From: Eggerthellaceae bacterium | GTDB lineage: Bacteria > Actinomycetota > Coriobacteriia > Coriobacteriales > Eggerthellaceae | Direction of reading: 5' to 3' | Length of the DNA stretch: 64,000 bases | Assembly (NCBI GenBank): GCA_022791455.1 | Contig: JAAVZC010000014.1 | Span: forward strand, 145,119 to 209,118 | Shown: in pieces, positions 1 through 6,865 of the stretch | How positions within the stretch are numbered: the first letter of the stretch is position 1 | Layout: every line of letters starts with the position of its first letter | Translations under genes and position numbers: made by a program | The notes under the pieces: generated by a model | Told to the model about the DNA's origin: nothing | The model's database searches: none | The model's input: the letters and a program-made list of their open reading frames with translations, nothing else

Positions 1-275
1 ATGGTGCCCAGGTTCTTGTCCAGGTCTTCCTTGCTCATACCGATGCCGTTGTCAGACACGGTGACGGTGCGGGCGTTGGTGTCGTAGGAGACGGTGATGG
101 ACAGGTCGGCGCGGTTGATGGACACGGACTCGTCGGTGAGGCTGCGGAAGTAGAGCTTGTCCACCGCATCGGAGGCGTTGGAGATGAGCTCGCGCAGGAA
201 GATTTCGCGATTGGTGTAGATGGAGTTGATCATGAGATCCAGCAGTTTCTGGCTCTCGGTTTTGAACTTGCGCAT
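1..275 (-). CDS. htpG: Molecular chaperone HtpG (Hsp90), N-terminal part only
   Basis: Not in the ORF track because it runs off the window. Translating the minus strand from ATG at 275 gives [20 protein letters not shown], then [15 protein letters not shown] and [12 protein letters not shown], the start of the GHKL ATP-binding domain of bacterial Hsp90. About 91 codons are present; the family is usually a little over 600 residues, so the rest lies left of base 1. A GAAGG ribosome site precedes the ATG. The gene refolds or holds stress-damaged client proteins in the cytoplasm. It stands alone behind its own promoter and a CIRCE operator, which points to HrcA control. Confidence 0.95.
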   Translation of the reverse strand, partial: MRKFKTESQKLLDLMINSIYTNREIFLRELISNASDAVDKLYFRSLTDESVSINRADLSITVSYDTNARTVTVSDNGIGMSKEDLDKNLGT

Positions 276-397
276 AGGGCCTTCTTTCGTTCGCGTGAGG
301 GGGAAGGAGCGTCTGCCACCAGTCTGACCGGGGAAAACTGGCGCCGCAAGCACCACGAAGCCGTTGCGGCGCAATCGTTTCCTCATCTCCAGAGAAG

Positions 398-424
398 TTA
401 GCAGTCTCCTTCGTTGAGTGCTAA
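398..424 (-). promoter_or_regulatory. CIRCE operator (HrcA binding site) for htpG
   Basis: The sequence TTAGCAGTC, nine bases, then GAGTGCTAA matches the CIRCE inverted repeat (TTAGCACTC-N9-GAGTGCTAA) with one mismatch in the left arm. It begins about where transcription would start from the promoter at 431-458, so bound HrcA would block initiation. CIRCE is well established for groE and dnaK operons; its use on htpG is less common. Confidence 0.88.
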
Positions 425-430
425 TCGCAT

Positions 431-458
431 ATTCTAACCAGAAGGAAACCTGAGTCAA
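431..458 (-). promoter_or_regulatory. Sigma-70-like promoter of htpG
   Basis: On the minus strand TTGACT (453-458) and TAGAAT (431-436) are separated by 16 bases, close to the vegetative consensus. The predicted start of transcription falls at the edge of the CIRCE operator. No heat-shock sigma-type promoter was seen instead. Confidence 0.75.
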
Positions 459-526
459 GCACTATAAGATTTTTCCATAGAAGGTAAAGCTGCCAATGAG
501 TTGCGAATCGAGATGGGGCTTTCGAG

Positions 527-1309
527 CTACAGGAACTCGCGCACCTGGCGTTTGCTCTCTAGGAATTCCGGCGTGAGGGCGAAGTCGGGGGTGCGGGGAG
601 TCGGACCGGGGATGGGGATGTTTGCGGCTATGCGGCCTTCCGCCAGCACCAGCACGCGGCTGGAGAGCAGCACCGCCTCGTCGATGTCGTGGGTGACGAA
701 GAGCACCGAGAGTCCCAGCTGCCGTTGCATTTCCAGGAACCACGCGTGCAGATCCGCCTTGGTGATGGCGTCGAGGGCGGAAAAGGGCTCGTCCAGCAAC
801 ATGACGTCGCGGGAGAACAGGTAGGTGCGGGCGAGCGCCGCCCGTTGGCGCATACCGCCGGAGAGCTGCGTCGGCCAGAGATTCGCCGCTTCGGCCAGGC
901 CGAACGCCGGCAGCAGCGCCTCCGCCTCTGCGCGGGCCGCCGCTCGCGACGCACCGCGCAGCCGCAGCGGCAGGCCCACGTTGTCCGCCACCCGCAGGTT
1001 CTCTAGCAGCAGGTCCTTCTGCATCATGTAGCTCACGTGGCCGGTGGTGGCCGTGACGTTTTCCCCGTTCAGCAGCACGCGGCCGGCATCGGGAGCCAGC
1101 AGACCGGAGATCACGTTGAACAGCGTGGTCTTGCCGCCGCCGCTGGCACCCAGGATGCTCACCAGCTCTCCGCAGCGCAATTCCAGCGACACACCGCGCA
1201 ACACCGGACGGCCATCGAAGGCCACGGCCACGTTCTCAACGGCGAGAACCGGGGCGTCGCCACCCCGGCCTTCGCCGCGCCCGAACTGCTCGTTTCCGCC
1301 CTCGGCCAT
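527..1309 (-). CDS. thiZ: ABC transporter ATP-binding protein, thiamine-precursor importer
   Basis: This is the ATPase of the riboswitch-controlled importer. It has Walker A GASGGGKTT, Q-loop, signature LSGGMRQR, Walker B DVMLLDEPF and the H-loop FVTHD, in the nitrate/sulfonate/taurine importer subfamily (SsuB/TauB/ThiZ). The track ORF starts at 1354, but the ATG at 1309 (MAEGGNEQF) sits two bases after the stop of the binding-protein gene and is the likely start, giving 260 residues. Last gene of the operon. The thiamine role rests on the riboswitch and neighbours; the ATPase alone would not distinguish substrates. Confidence 0.88.
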   Translation of the reverse strand: MAEGGNEQFGRGEGRGGDAPVLAVENVAVAFDGRPVLRGVSLELRCGELVSILGASGGGKTTLFNVISGLLAPDAGRVLLNGENVTATTGHVSYMMQKDLLLENLRVADNVGLPLRLRGASRAAARAEAEALLPAFGLAEAANLWPTQLSGGMRQRAALARTYLFSRDVMLLDEPFSALDAITKADLHAWFLEMQRQLGLSVLFVTHDIDEAVLLSSRVLVLAEGRIAANIPIPGPTPRTPDFALTPEFLESKRQVREFL

Positions 1310-1310
1310 G

Positions 1311-2456
1311 CTACTTCTCCGCCGGCTCCGGCGCCGCCAGCACTTCGCCGGCACGATCGCCCAACAGGTAGTTGTTCGTGAAGCCAGCCCCAGGGTTCAG
1401 TGACCCATCTACCAGCTGATTGTCCAGCAGCCACTGGTAAAACGCGCTCCAACGGGCCCCGTCGATCACGCCCCATTCCACCGCTTCCGCCTGATACTGG
1501 TTAGCCAGGAACCGCTGCGACGCGCGAATGAGATCCGCCGAACCGGCCAGCTCCGGCACCTGCTTCATGAGAATGCTCGCCGCTCCGTCCGGGTCGGCAA
1601 TGGCGTATTCGTAGCCCTGGCGAAGCGCGGTCAGGAACTTCTCGGCCACGTCCGGATGCTCCTCCAGGAACTGGTCATTCGCAATAATCACCGGCGTGTA
1701 GTAGTCGAACACCGGGTCGATGTCGGCGAAGGTGAAGTAGTCAGTGGCCAGGCCCGCCACATCGCAGGCGGTCTTGCCCCAGCCCTCGAACACCCAGATG
1801 GCGTCTACCTGGCCGGACTGGAGCGCCGACACCTCATCGGTCACCGTGGAGGGAACCAGCTGCACCTGGGAGAAATCGCCGCCGTCAGCTTCCACCACCT
1901 GCTGCACCGTGGCCAGTTCCACCGGCAAATCCCAGGTAGCGTACTTGTGGCCCGCCATGCCGGCCGGCTGGTCCATCCCCTCGCCCGCGCGAGAAACGAT
2001 GCCCGACGTGTTGTGCTGGATGACCGCCGCCACCGCCGTGATGGGCATGGGATCCTCCCCCGCCAACGCCGGCGCCATGGTGTCCTGGAAGCTGACGCCG
2101 AACTGCGCCTGCCCCGAAGCCACCAGCGGCTCGGCTGCGCCATCCGGCGGCTGCACCACTTCCACCTCCAGCCCCTGGGCCGCGAAATATCCCTGGTCAA
2201 TGGCCACGTACAGACCGGTATGGTTGGTGTTGGGGGTCCAGTCCAACGCGAAGGTGATCTTGGTGGGATCATCGCCCGCGCTCGCGTCGGCCGCTTCGTC
2301 GGCGGCGTTTTCGGCCGGTGCCGTCGCACCGTCGCCCGTCCCCGTGTCCGTTTCGCCAGCACCGTTTCCGCAACCCGCCAGCCCCAACGCCAGCAGCATG
2401 CCCAGAAGCGCTGCCGCGAAAACTGCGCGGCCGCCCCTCTTCCCTATCCGTTTCAT
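1311..2456 (-). CDS. thiY: Substrate-binding lipoprotein, NMT1/ThiY-like (thiamine pyrimidine precursor)
   Basis: Extracytoplasmic binding protein of 381 residues. A lipoprotein signal ends in LALGLAGC, followed by an acidic Ala/Thr-rich linker and an NMT1/THI5-like domain opening with FALDWTPNTNHTGLYVA. In this family ThiY delivers formylaminopyrimidine or a related hydroxymethylpyrimidine precursor. The yeast THI5 enzyme motif CCCFC is absent, as expected for a binding protein. The start codon abuts the stop of the permease gene, so the two are co-translated. The exact ligand is inferred from family and TPP riboswitch. Confidence 0.88.
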   Translation of the reverse strand: MKRIGKRGGRAVFAAALLGMLLALGLAGCGNGAGETDTGTGDGATAPAENAADEAADASAGDDPTKITFALDWTPNTNHTGLYVAIDQGYFAAQGLEVEVVQPPDGAAEPLVASGQAQFGVSFQDTMAPALAGEDPMPITAVAAVIQHNTSGIVSRAGEGMDQPAGMAGHKYATWDLPVELATVQQVVEADGGDFSQVQLVPSTVTDEVSALQSGQVDAIWVFEGWGKTACDVAGLATDYFTFADIDPVFDYYTPVIIANDQFLEEHPDVAEKFLTALRQGYEYAIADPDGAASILMKQVPELAGSADLIRASQRFLANQYQAEAVEWGVIDGARWSAFYQWLLDNQLVDGSLNPGAGFTNNYLLGDRAGEVLAAPEPAEK

Positions 2457-3227
2457 CTATTTCTCCTGTTCAGAGCGCGCGTGACGCCACGGCATCGCCC
2501 GCCGCTCCGCCACGCTCACCACAATCATCAACAACAGCGACACCGCCGAGACCACGAAGATCACAGCGAACATTTTGTCGAAGGCAAACGCCTTCTGGAC
2601 GCGGGTCATGTACACACCCAGGCCGCTGAAACCGCCCAGCCACTCGCTGATGACGGCCCCCACCACGGCATAGGCCACCGCAATGCGCAGGCCCGAGAAG
2701 AACTCCGGCAGCGCCCCGGGAATCTTCACGAAGCGGAAAATTTGCCAGCGGCTGGCCCCCATGGAGCGCATCAGGTTCACCTCGTCGGCGTCCACCGATT
2801 GGAACCCCTGCAGCAGCCCCACCGCAATGGGGAAGAAGGTGACCAGAGCTACCAGCACAATCTTCGGCGCAATGTCGTAGCCCAGCCACAGCACCAGCAG
2901 CGGCGCGATGGCCACCACCGGCACCGTTTGGCTGAGCACCAGCAACGGGTAGATGGCGCGGCGCAGCACGGCGAAGGCGTCCATGACCACCGCCACCGCG
3001 AACCCCACGGCCACGCCTACCGCCAGCCCAATAGCCGCCTCCTGCAGCGTCACCAGCGTATGGCCCCACAGCAGCGCGCCGTCTTCCGGAAACACCGCCA
3101 GCACATCCGCCGGCGAGGGCAACATGTACCCCGGCACCGCCCCGCTGGCCGCCAGCCCCTGCCAAAGCGCCAAAAGCACCAACAGGGCCAAGGCGGCCGG
3201 AAGGTATTTCTTCGCGAATTCCCTCAT
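2457..3227 (-). CDS. thiX: ABC transporter permease, thiamine-precursor importer
   Basis: Integral membrane permease of 256 residues with about six hydrophobic segments. The cytoplasmic coupling loop reads EVNLMRSMGASRWQIFRFVKIPGALPEFFSGLRIA, the EAA motif of BPD_transp_1 permeases of the SsuC/TauC/ThiX group. It lies between the Thiamine_BP gene (6 bp upstream) and the binding-protein gene, all on one transcript under the TPP riboswitch. It should form a homodimer with two copies of the ATPase. Confidence 0.9.
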   Translation of the reverse strand: MREFAKKYLPAALALLVLLALWQGLAASGAVPGYMLPSPADVLAVFPEDGALLWGHTLVTLQEAAIGLAVGVAVGFAVAVVMDAFAVLRRAIYPLLVLSQTVPVVAIAPLLVLWLGYDIAPKIVLVALVTFFPIAVGLLQGFQSVDADEVNLMRSMGASRWQIFRFVKIPGALPEFFSGLRIAVAYAVVGAVISEWLGGFSGLGVYMTRVQKAFAFDKMFAVIFVVSAVSLLLMIVVSVAERRAMPWRHARSEQEK

Positions 3228-3233
3228 CGAACG

Positions 3234-3536
3234 TTATTCCGCGTGATGTTTCGTCACCTTGCGGTCGATCGAGAGGATCTCCCCTTCCGGCTTCCACTCC
3301 ACCTTGATGTAGGCGCTCACCTTCGGCGCGCCGGCGCGAATGGCCACGTGCTGGCACTCTTTCAGCACGTCCATCAACTGGTCGTAGTCGTCGCCCTCGA
3401 TGGTGGTCTCGAACGGCCCCACGTAGTAGGGCAGGCCCGTGGACTTGATGTAGTCGATGACCTCGTCAACGATGCGCACTACTTCCTCGTCGTCCAAGGT
3501 GGCAGGCAGTACTTGGATGGCTACACTTGCTTGCAT
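3234..3536 (-). CDS. Thiamine-binding protein of the MTH1187/YkoF family
   Basis: A 100-residue protein of the Thiamine_BP family (DUF77, MTH1187-like): ASVAIQVLP at the N-terminus, then VDEVIDYIKSTGLPYYVGPFETTIEGD. These small ferredoxin-like-fold proteins bind thiamine or its pyrimidine moiety in the cytoplasm. The track ORF begins at 3563, but AAGGAG lies just upstream of the ATG at 3536, which is the better start. First gene after the riboswitch, so probably an intracellular binding or delivery partner of the importer. Its precise function is not established. Confidence 0.85.
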   Translation of the reverse strand: MQASVAIQVLPATLDDEEVVRIVDEVIDYIKSTGLPYYVGPFETTIEGDDYDQLMDVLKECQHVAIRAGAPKVSAYIKVEWKPEGEILSIDRKVTKHHAE

Positions 3537-3562
3537 GACACTCCTTACAGTCGGCGAAAACA

Positions 3563-3595
3563 AAAGCCCCGCCTGCGGAATGCAAGCGGGGCTTT
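3563..3595 (-). terminator. Intrinsic terminator in the TPP riboswitch expression platform
   Basis: AAAGCCCCGC pairs perfectly with GCGGGGCTTT and is followed on the minus strand by TTTTGTTTTC. It lies between the TPP aptamer and the first start codon, so thiamine pyrophosphate binding most likely triggers premature termination of the transporter operon. Confidence 0.85.
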
Positions 3596-3620
3596 GGCGT
3601 CAACCGGTATCACGCTAAAG

Positions 3621-3705
3621 TTCCTACGCTGGCATTACCCAGATCAGGTTCGCGGGTCGCAGGAAAAACCTGCCTCTCAGCCCTTCAATTCGGGCTCCCC
3701 GTAAG
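3621..3705 (-). promoter_or_regulatory. TPP (THI-box) riboswitch aptamer
   Basis: On the minus strand the conserved aptamer blocks appear in order: GGGGAGCCCG, GGGCTGAGAGG, GAACCTGATCTGGGTAAT and GCCAGCGTAGGAA. These are the hallmark thi-box segments. It controls the four-gene importer through the terminator just downstream; aptamer-to-terminator spacing favours transcriptional rather than translational control. Confidence 0.97.
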
Positions 3706-3825
3706 CGAGGCTCATTGTGAAGGAAGCACCTCGCCCGGTCAAGCAACAGCTGGCGTACGGAGCTCCAGGGCGAAAAGAAAGTCAAAACCAACCAAACCAC
3801 ATATCGTTCCGCGACGCGGCGGTAT

Positions 3826-4308
3826 CTACAACCGCAACGAAATGAACATACGGCTCTGGCCAGGAACCTCTCGGAAGCCGTATTTCGCGTAGAAGCTGCG
3901 CGCCTTGTCGTCGACGGGGTCCACCAGAAGCGCCTTCGCCCCAATCTGCTGGGAAACCACCACTGCACGGCGGATTGCGTCCCCCAGCAGCGATGACCCC
4001 AATCCATGGCCCTGGAAGCGCTCGTCAACGCCGAGCATTCCCAGCAGCACGGCAGGAATCTTCTCGGGCGCGTTACGGCGAAGCCAGCCACCTTCCACTT
4101 CATCGCGCACCACCGCGTGGGCGCTCAGGGAATAGAGCCCCGCCACATGCTCCTCGCAGCACACCACGTAGACGACAGCGGTGCCATGCTTTTCCGCAGA
4201 CTTGGCCCGCCTGCGCGCCCACTCGTCAACAACGGGAACGCCGCAACAAAAATCTTCGAGCGCATCTCCCTCCCCCACTTTTCGAGGAGGCTCGAAAGCG
4301 GGCCTCAC
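3826..4308 (-). CDS. GNAT acetyltransferase toxin, TacT-like
   Basis: A GNAT-fold protein of about 160 residues: LLGMLGVDERFQGHGLGSSLL is the acetyl-CoA pyrophosphate loop and FYAKYGF the C-terminal substrate strand. TacT-type toxins acetylate aminoacyl-tRNA and stop translation. Directly upstream is a DUF1778-type ribbon-helix-helix protein, the usual antitoxin partner. The track start (4314) is a TTG; a GTG at 4308 overlaps the antitoxin stop as GTGA and fits translational coupling better. The toxin call rests on fold plus partner; no enzymatic specificity can be read from sequence. Confidence 0.8.
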   Translation of the reverse strand: MRPAFEPPRKVGEGDALEDFCCGVPVVDEWARRRAKSAEKHGTAVVYVVCCEEHVAGLYSLSAHAVVRDEVEGGWLRRNAPEKIPAVLLGMLGVDERFQGHGLGSSLLGDAIRRAVVVSQQIGAKALLVDPVDDKARSFYAKYGFREVPGQSRMFISLRL

Positions 4309-4571
4309 TCCCAAACCGCCTTCTGGGCCACAAGCTTCCTCGCGGCCTCGGGCATCGGCTCCTCGATTGCCGCGGCGAACCGAGCGAAGTCGCCAGAGGC
4401 GAGGCGCGTGGTGGTCTCCTGTTCTATGTCGTAGCGGGCCGCCTCAAGGAGGTGGTCAAGGGCCCACTGGGTGAGCGTCTGCCCTCGCAACGAGGCCGCT
4501 CGCTCCACCTCGTCGCGCTGGGCAGAAGTCATGCGCATATCGAAACGGCAGTCTTTCACAGCTGTTGCCAT
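4305..4571 (-). CDS. Antitoxin, DUF1778/TacA-like ribbon-helix-helix
   Basis: An 88-residue protein with an N-terminal ribbon-helix-helix (FDMRMTSAQRDEVERAASLRGQTLTQWALD) followed by the flexible C-terminal helix typical of DUF1778 antitoxins, which wraps and neutralises the GNAT toxin. It overlaps the toxin gene by four bases. A perfect 21-bp dyad lies 32 bases upstream of its start, consistent with autorepression by the complex. Confidence 0.82.
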   Translation of the reverse strand: MATAVKDCRFDMRMTSAQRDEVERAASLRGQTLTQWALDHLLEAARYDIEQETTTRLASGDFARFAAAIEEPMPEAARKLVAQKAVWE

Positions 4572-4602
4572 CGGATCCCTCGCTTTCTATCTGAGGGAAT
4601 AT

Positions 4603-4623
4603 TGTACGGAATATTTACGTACA
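4603..4623. promoter_or_regulatory. Palindromic operator of the toxin-antitoxin pair
   Basis: TGTACG, nine AT-rich bases, CGTACA form a perfect inverted repeat in the promoter region of the antitoxin gene. Ribbon-helix-helix antitoxins bind such dyads cooperatively. The assignment is positional inference. Confidence 0.6.
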
Positions 4624-4680
4624 TATCAATAGAATGCCAAAAGAGTTGAGCAGCCGACACGGCCCCACCAAAAACAGAGC

Positions 4681-4704
4681 GAGCCCCCGGGGGGACGGGG
4701 GCTC
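4681..4704 (-). terminator. Intrinsic terminator after the nrfD operon
   Basis: GAGCCCCC and GGGGGCTC form an 8-bp GC stem; the minus-strand transcript continues into CTGTTTTTGG. It follows the last gene (nrfD) of the reductase operon by about 120 bases. Confidence 0.7.
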
Positions 4705-4767
4705 TGATGAAATGGAGGAGATGTTTAAGTTGGGGGCCGTCCTCGATCCTGGCCGCTTCCGCCCATT

Positions 4768-4806
4768 GTCATCCTGAGCGGAGGCGAAGCCGGAGTCGAA
4801 GGATCT
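4768..4806 (+). repeat. Dispersed palindromic repeat, family 1, single copy
   Basis: GTCATCCTGAGCG...TCGAAGGATCT, the same short repeat found at eight other loci in this window, both between and inside genes. Here it lies between the nrfD stop and the terminator. Confidence 0.75.
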
Positions 4807-4821
4807 TCGCAGCCCGGGAGG

Positions 4822-6099
4822 CTACTCCTGGCCCTGAGGCTTCAGGGGCAGGAACTTGAGTCCTAGGAAGAAGACCAGGAAGCCGAGGGCCACGACGCCC
4901 AGGGTCACGCCGAACTCGAGGGCGGTGGGCCAGTAGACCATGCCCTGGTAGGCCTGGGCCAGATTGCCCTCCCAGTTGGTGACGGTGAAGGGGGTGAGGG
5001 CAGAGGCGTAGTCCAGATTGGCGATCTGGAAGCCGCCAACCAGGAGCTGCACGCGCTTGCAGAAGATGGCGGCGATGGCCAGGATGCCGGCCACGGCCAG
5101 GAGCGGGGTCGTGCGCAGCTGCGGGACCACGCAGAGCACGACGGCGACGACGCTCAAGATGATCTCACCCCAGAAGAAGGGCGCGAGCGGGCCGGAGACC
5201 AGCATGTCCACGACCGCGAGGCCGGAGCCCGCCGGGAACGCCTCGGTCAGCAGGTCGCAGCCGAAGAAGTACAGGTCCACCAGCAGGAACACGGCCAGCA
5301 GCTTGGCGAGCTTCACCAGGTAGGCCTGGTCGAGCTTCAGGTAGCCGGCGGCGCGCAGGGCGATGACGGTGGCCATCACGAGGCCGGTGCCGCAGACGAG
5401 CGCGGAGCTCACGAACCAGGGCGCCAGCAGGGCGGTGTGCCACATCTCGTGGGACTGCTGCAGGCCGAAGATCCAGGCGGTGACGGAGTGCACCATGACG
5501 GCGGTGACGAGCGCGATCACGGAGATCACGCGCAGGGCCACGGCCGATACCTTCCCCTTCTCGTGCTGGACCTGCGCCCACAGGTACACGCAGCTGAGCA
5601 CCAGGTACACCATCAGCACGATGATGTCCCACATGAGCGGCGATCCGAGGTTCGAGTACGCGAACAGCTCCCACACCCGGGCCGGCTGCCCGAGGTCAAC
5701 GACCACCATGCCGATGGCCGCAACGGTCGCCGCGATGGAGGTCATGACGGCCACCTTGGAGATGCCGCCGAATCCCTGGATGCCGAACGCTTTCGGCACA
5801 GAGCTGATGATCAGGCCGCCGGCGCTAAGGCCGACGAAGAACATGAAGGACGTGATGTACAGGCCCCAGGAGTCCAGGTTGCGCATGGCGGTCTGCACCA
5901 TGCCGCCGGAGAGCTGCATGCCCCACAGCACGATGCCGATGATGGCGATCACCGCCGACACGCCAATGGCGATGGTCAGCCCCTTGCCGCCCTTGACGGC
6001 TACCTTGGCGCCCGCCGCCTCGCGGGCCTTGCCCCTGGCCGGCGCGGCCGCGGGGGCGAAGTCGTCGTCGATGACGCCGACGTTGTCAATATTAGTCAT
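4822..6099 (-). CDS. nrfD: NrfD/PsrC-family membrane quinol dehydrogenase subunit
   Basis: A 425-residue polytopic membrane protein with about ten hydrophobic helices after a roughly 40-residue Ala/Lys-rich cytoplasmic N-terminus. GLYITSFMFFVGLSAGGLIISS and the following helices match NrfD/PsrC anchors, which exchange electrons between the quinone pool and a periplasmic ferredoxin subunit. A GGAG site precedes the ATG. Third gene of an operon with a four-cluster ferredoxin and a molybdopterin oxidoreductase; a palindromic repeat pair separates it from the ferredoxin gene. Whether the complex reduces or oxidises its substrate cannot be told. Confidence 0.88.
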   Translation of the reverse strand: MTNIDNVGVIDDDFAPAAAPARGKAREAAGAKVAVKGGKGLTIAIGVSAVIAIIGIVLWGMQLSGGMVQTAMRNLDSWGLYITSFMFFVGLSAGGLIISSVPKAFGIQGFGGISKVAVMTSIAATVAAIGMVVVDLGQPARVWELFAYSNLGSPLMWDIIVLMVYLVLSCVYLWAQVQHEKGKVSAVALRVISVIALVTAVMVHSVTAWIFGLQQSHEMWHTALLAPWFVSSALVCGTGLVMATVIALRAAGYLKLDQAYLVKLAKLLAVFLLVDLYFFGCDLLTEAFPAGSGLAVVDMLVSGPLAPFFWGEIILSVVAVVLCVVPQLRTTPLLAVAGILAIAAIFCKRVQLLVGGFQIANLDYASALTPFTVTNWEGNLAQAYQGMVYWPTALEFGVTLGVVALGFLVFFLGLKFLPLKPQGQE

Positions 6100-6142
6100 A
6101 GGAGTTTCTCCTTAAGGATCGAGAGGGGGTTTACCCCAGGTA

Positions 6143-6222
6143 GTCATCCTGAGCGCAAGCGAAGGATCTTTGCAATCGCGGAGATCCTTCGGCTTCGCGC
6201 CACGCGCTCCACTCAGGATGAC
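6143..6222. repeat. Inverted pair of family-1 palindromic repeats
   Basis: One copy reads GTCATCCTGAGCG...GGATCT and a second follows in opposite orientation ending CTCAGGATGAC, so the whole segment can fold into a long hairpin. It sits inside an operon, between the ferredoxin and nrfD genes, where it may affect relative mRNA stability. Confidence 0.75.
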
Positions 6223-6234
6223 AACAAAGGCAAG

Positions 6235-6855
6235 CTACTGAATGTAGTAGACGGAGGGGTTCGTTCCCTCGTCCGCTAGCAACTGTCGGCAGTTCTTGTC
6301 GCGAATCAGCTTGGAGACCTCCGACTCGGGATCGTCAAAGTCTCCCCAGAAGCGAGCGCGTCCGGGACAGGCCCACACGCATTCCGGCTCTTCCCCTTTC
6401 GCAATGCGGTGCCAGCACATGGTGCATTTCTCCACCGTATGCTTTTGATGACTCGGAGCATCTGCGGCTCCAAGCGCGACGCTCAGCATAAACTGCGGCT
6501 CTTCCCAATTGAAGGAGCGTACGCCGGTGTAGGGGCAGGCGCTCATGCACATGCGGCATCCGATGCACTTGTCGGCGTCCTGGCGCACGATGCCCGTATC
6601 GGCATCCTTGTAAGTGGCACCCACGGGGCACACCTTCACGCAAGCGGGATTTTCGCAGTGCTGGCAATTCACCGGAACGTAAGAGATCGTCGAATTCGGA
6701 AACTCTCCCGCCGGAATGTCCACCCAATCGCCTCCGTCGGTCAAAATGCGGTTCCACCACATATCATCCGGAAGGTTGTTCTCGATTTTGCAGGCCACAG
6801 AACAGGTGTGGCAGCCAATACATCTATTTTGGTCGATTACGAAACCATATCGCAT
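6235..6855 (-). CDS. Four-cluster 4Fe-4S ferredoxin subunit (DmsB/NrfC-like)
   Basis: Electron-transfer subunit of 206 residues with four cysteine clusters in order: CIGCHTCSVAC, CQHCENPACVKVCP, CIGCRMCMSACP and CTMCWHR...CVWACP. Such subunits wire a molybdopterin catalytic subunit to an NrfD-type anchor. The track ORF starts at 6882, but a perfect TAAGGAGG site precedes the ATG at 6855 (MRYGFVIDQ). It has no Tat signal, so it is probably exported piggyback with the catalytic subunit. The catalytic gene ends 10 bases upstream. Confidence 0.92.
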   Translation of the reverse strand: MRYGFVIDQNRCIGCHTCSVACKIENNLPDDMWWNRILTDGGDWVDIPAGEFPNSTISYVPVNCQHCENPACVKVCPVGATYKDADTGIVRQDADKCIGCRMCMSACPYTGVRSFNWEEPQFMLSVALGAADAPSHQKHTVEKCTMCWHRIAKGEEPECVWACPGRARFWGDFDDPESEVSKLIRDKNCRQLLADEGTNPSVYYIQ

Positions 6856-6865
6856 GATTTCCTCC

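Noticed and set aside
1656-3704. 682-residue plus-strand ORF opposite the thiamine importer genes
   Set aside because: It runs through the TPP riboswitch and three well-supported genes on the other strand.
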